Source of the DNA: an uncultured Lachnospiraceae bacterium | GTDB lineage: Bacteria > Bacillota > Clostridia > Lachnospirales > Lachnospiraceae | Direction: 5' to 3' | Assembly (NCBI GenBank): GCA_948438565.1 | Contig: CAOJLW010000184.1 | Coordinates: 1 to 5,022 of the forward strand | DNA length: 5,022 nt | Shown: positions 4,299-5,022 of the stretch, piece after piece | Position numbering within the stretch: position 1 is the stretch's first letter | How the letters are laid out: every line of letters begins with the position of its first letter | The notes under the pieces: generated by a model | The model's database searches: none | Seen by the model: only the letters and a program-made list of their open reading frames with translations | Told to the model about the DNA's origin: nothing | Made by a program: the position numbers and the translations under genes

Positions 4299-5022
4299 TC
4301 AATCTCCTTTTTTTGTTGCTGCATTGTTTTGTTTATAATATTTTGCTGCTTTCTCAAAGCTTCCCCGCAAAAGATATTGGTTATTCAGGTTTAAAACGCC
4401 GCTTGTGCGGCTTTTAATAAAATTGGTCAGCTTTTCCATATATTCATCCGGCGTGATGCTGCCCTGCGCCACATAAGTCAATCCCTTTTCCCAGCTTGCC
4501 GTCAGATCCGGATTTAACAGGGATTTAATGGACGCAAAAACCACATCGTAAATCATCTCGCCCATCAACGTAGGGGTAATGACCTGCGTCTTTTTATTTA
4601 AAGCTAGATATTTGTTGGCCGCCAGCTTTTTTAAAATTTCGGCGCGGGTCGCGCTGGTGCCGATTCCGCTTCCCTTGATCTGCGCCCGCAGCTCTTCATC
4701 TTCAATCAACTGCCCGGCGTTTTCCATAGCCAGAATCATAGAACCGGAATTGTAACGTTTGGGCGGCGACGTTTCGCCTTCTTTGATTTCATACCCTTCC
4801 ACCGTCAGCTCCTGATTTTTTTTGAGCGCCAAAATGCGCGCCAATAGCGTTTCATCACAGGCTTCTTCTGATTTTACGGCCGACTTCTTGGTCTGAAACG
4901 AATACTCCATCACTTTTAAGTATCCGACGTCTGTTAAAATCTTAAAATTCGCTAGAAACAGCTCTTTTTGCTTCTCATCTCCTGCATGAGCCACAGAAAC
5001 CGCAGTCGTCAGGCTAATCTTT
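4299..5022 (-). CDS. topB: DNA topoisomerase III, C-terminal 240 residues (5' end outside window)
   Basis: The frame is open from the right edge (first complete codon K, then ISLTTAVSVAHAGDEKQKEL) to a TGA at 4299-4301. It matches the C-terminal part of type IA topoisomerase III: SPPKRYNSGSMILAMENAGQ followed by LIEDEELRAQIKGSGIGTSATRAEI, then a winged-helix-like LAANKYLALNKKTQVITPTLMGEMIYD, and LTASWEKGLTYVAQGSITPDEYMEKL near the end. The enzyme makes and reseals single-strand breaks to unlink DNA, acting on the chromosome or in conjugative elements. The Toprim domain and active-site Tyr lie outside the window, so activity cannot be judged. The end has no cysteine-rich zinc-ribbon; it stops in a basic AAKYYKQNNAATKKGD tail. 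A GTG near 4994 is internal, not the start. It heads at least a two-gene unit with the acyltransferase. Confidence 0.9.
   Translation of the reverse strand, partial: KISLTTAVSVAHAGDEKQKELFLANFKILTDVGYLKVMEYSFQTKKSAVKSEEACDETLLARILALKKNQELTVEGYEIKEGETSPPKRYNSGSMILAMENAGQLIEDEELRAQIKGSGIGTSATRAEILKKLAANKYLALNKKTQVITPTLMGEMIYDVVFASIKSLLNPDLTASWEKGLTYVAQGSITPDEYMEKLTNFIKSRTSGVLNLNNQYLLRGSFEKAAKYYKQNNAATKKGD
4304..4311 (-). promoter_or_regulatory. Ribosome binding site AAAAGGAG of the acyltransferase, inside the topB coding end
   Basis: The motif is 6 nt before the ATG at 4297 and lies within the last codons of topB. The junction reads TGATATG (topB stop, one base, start), so ribosomes ending topB are placed at the next start. 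This decides against the longer in-frame start at 4357, which would add 20 Lys/Gln-rich residues encoded entirely inside topB. Confidence 0.8.

Noticed and set aside
1..5022. CRISPR arrays, tRNA or rRNA genes, insertion sequences, toxin-antitoxin or phage-defence systems
   Set aside because: No regularly spaced repeats, tRNA-like arms, transposase, nuclease or defence-type domains are visible in any frame.

Overview
The window looks like chromosomal DNA from a low-to-moderate-GC, Gram-positive anaerobe of the Clostridia, most likely Lachnospiraceae-like. The evidence is strong AGGAGG-type ribosome binding sites, Firmicutes-style signal peptides, BspA-type leucine-rich repeats, a Gx-transporter family membrane protein and very AT-rich intergenic regions. 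The taxon is an inference; no rRNA or other marker gene is present.

Layout from left to right. (1) Positions 1-1165, minus strand: the first 388 codons of a large secreted protein whose end lies outside the window. It has a signal peptide, a concanavalin/laminin-G-like beta-sandwich, a Big_2 Ig-like domain, and then the start of what resembles a GH97-type glycoside hydrolase N-terminal domain. (2) Positions 1166-1515: 350 bases without a gene. They hold the leader and candidate promoters of that protein, a 42-bp near-palindrome and a 15-bp-stem hairpin. (3) Positions 1516-2814, minus strand: a secreted BspA/LRR_5 leucine-rich-repeat protein. (4) Positions 2815-3121: a divergent regulatory region with an extended -10 promoter to the left, nested A/T dyads, and a perfect TTGACA-17-TATAAT promoter to the right. 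(5) Positions 3122-3613, plus strand: a six-helix membrane protein of the Gx transporter family, often annotated heptaprenyl diphosphate synthase component I. (6) Positions 3632-4297, minus strand: a left-handed beta-helix, GlmU-like acyltransferase. (7) Positions 4299-5022, minus strand: the C-terminal part of DNA topoisomerase III (topB), one base upstream of the acyltransferase and in the same operon.

The genes do not form an obvious single pathway. The two left-hand genes are separate secreted proteins, plausibly for polysaccharide use and surface or host interaction. The membrane protein has its own strong promoter. The topB-acyltransferase pair is a translationally coupled housekeeping operon that converges on the membrane protein gene.

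The most unusual structure is a 15-bp sequence (CCCTCAGTGGACAAA) present three times. Two opposed copies, one with a single difference, form the hairpin behind the LRR gene. The third lies immediately downstream of the consensus promoter, at the very start of the membrane-protein transcript. The outer copies are inverted around a 1.6-kb segment that carries the LRR gene and that outward-facing promoter, a layout that could be an invertible promoter segment. No recombinase is visible, and a simpler reading as a repeated hairpin element remains possible. I found no CRISPR array, tRNA, rRNA, recognisable riboswitch or insertion sequence.
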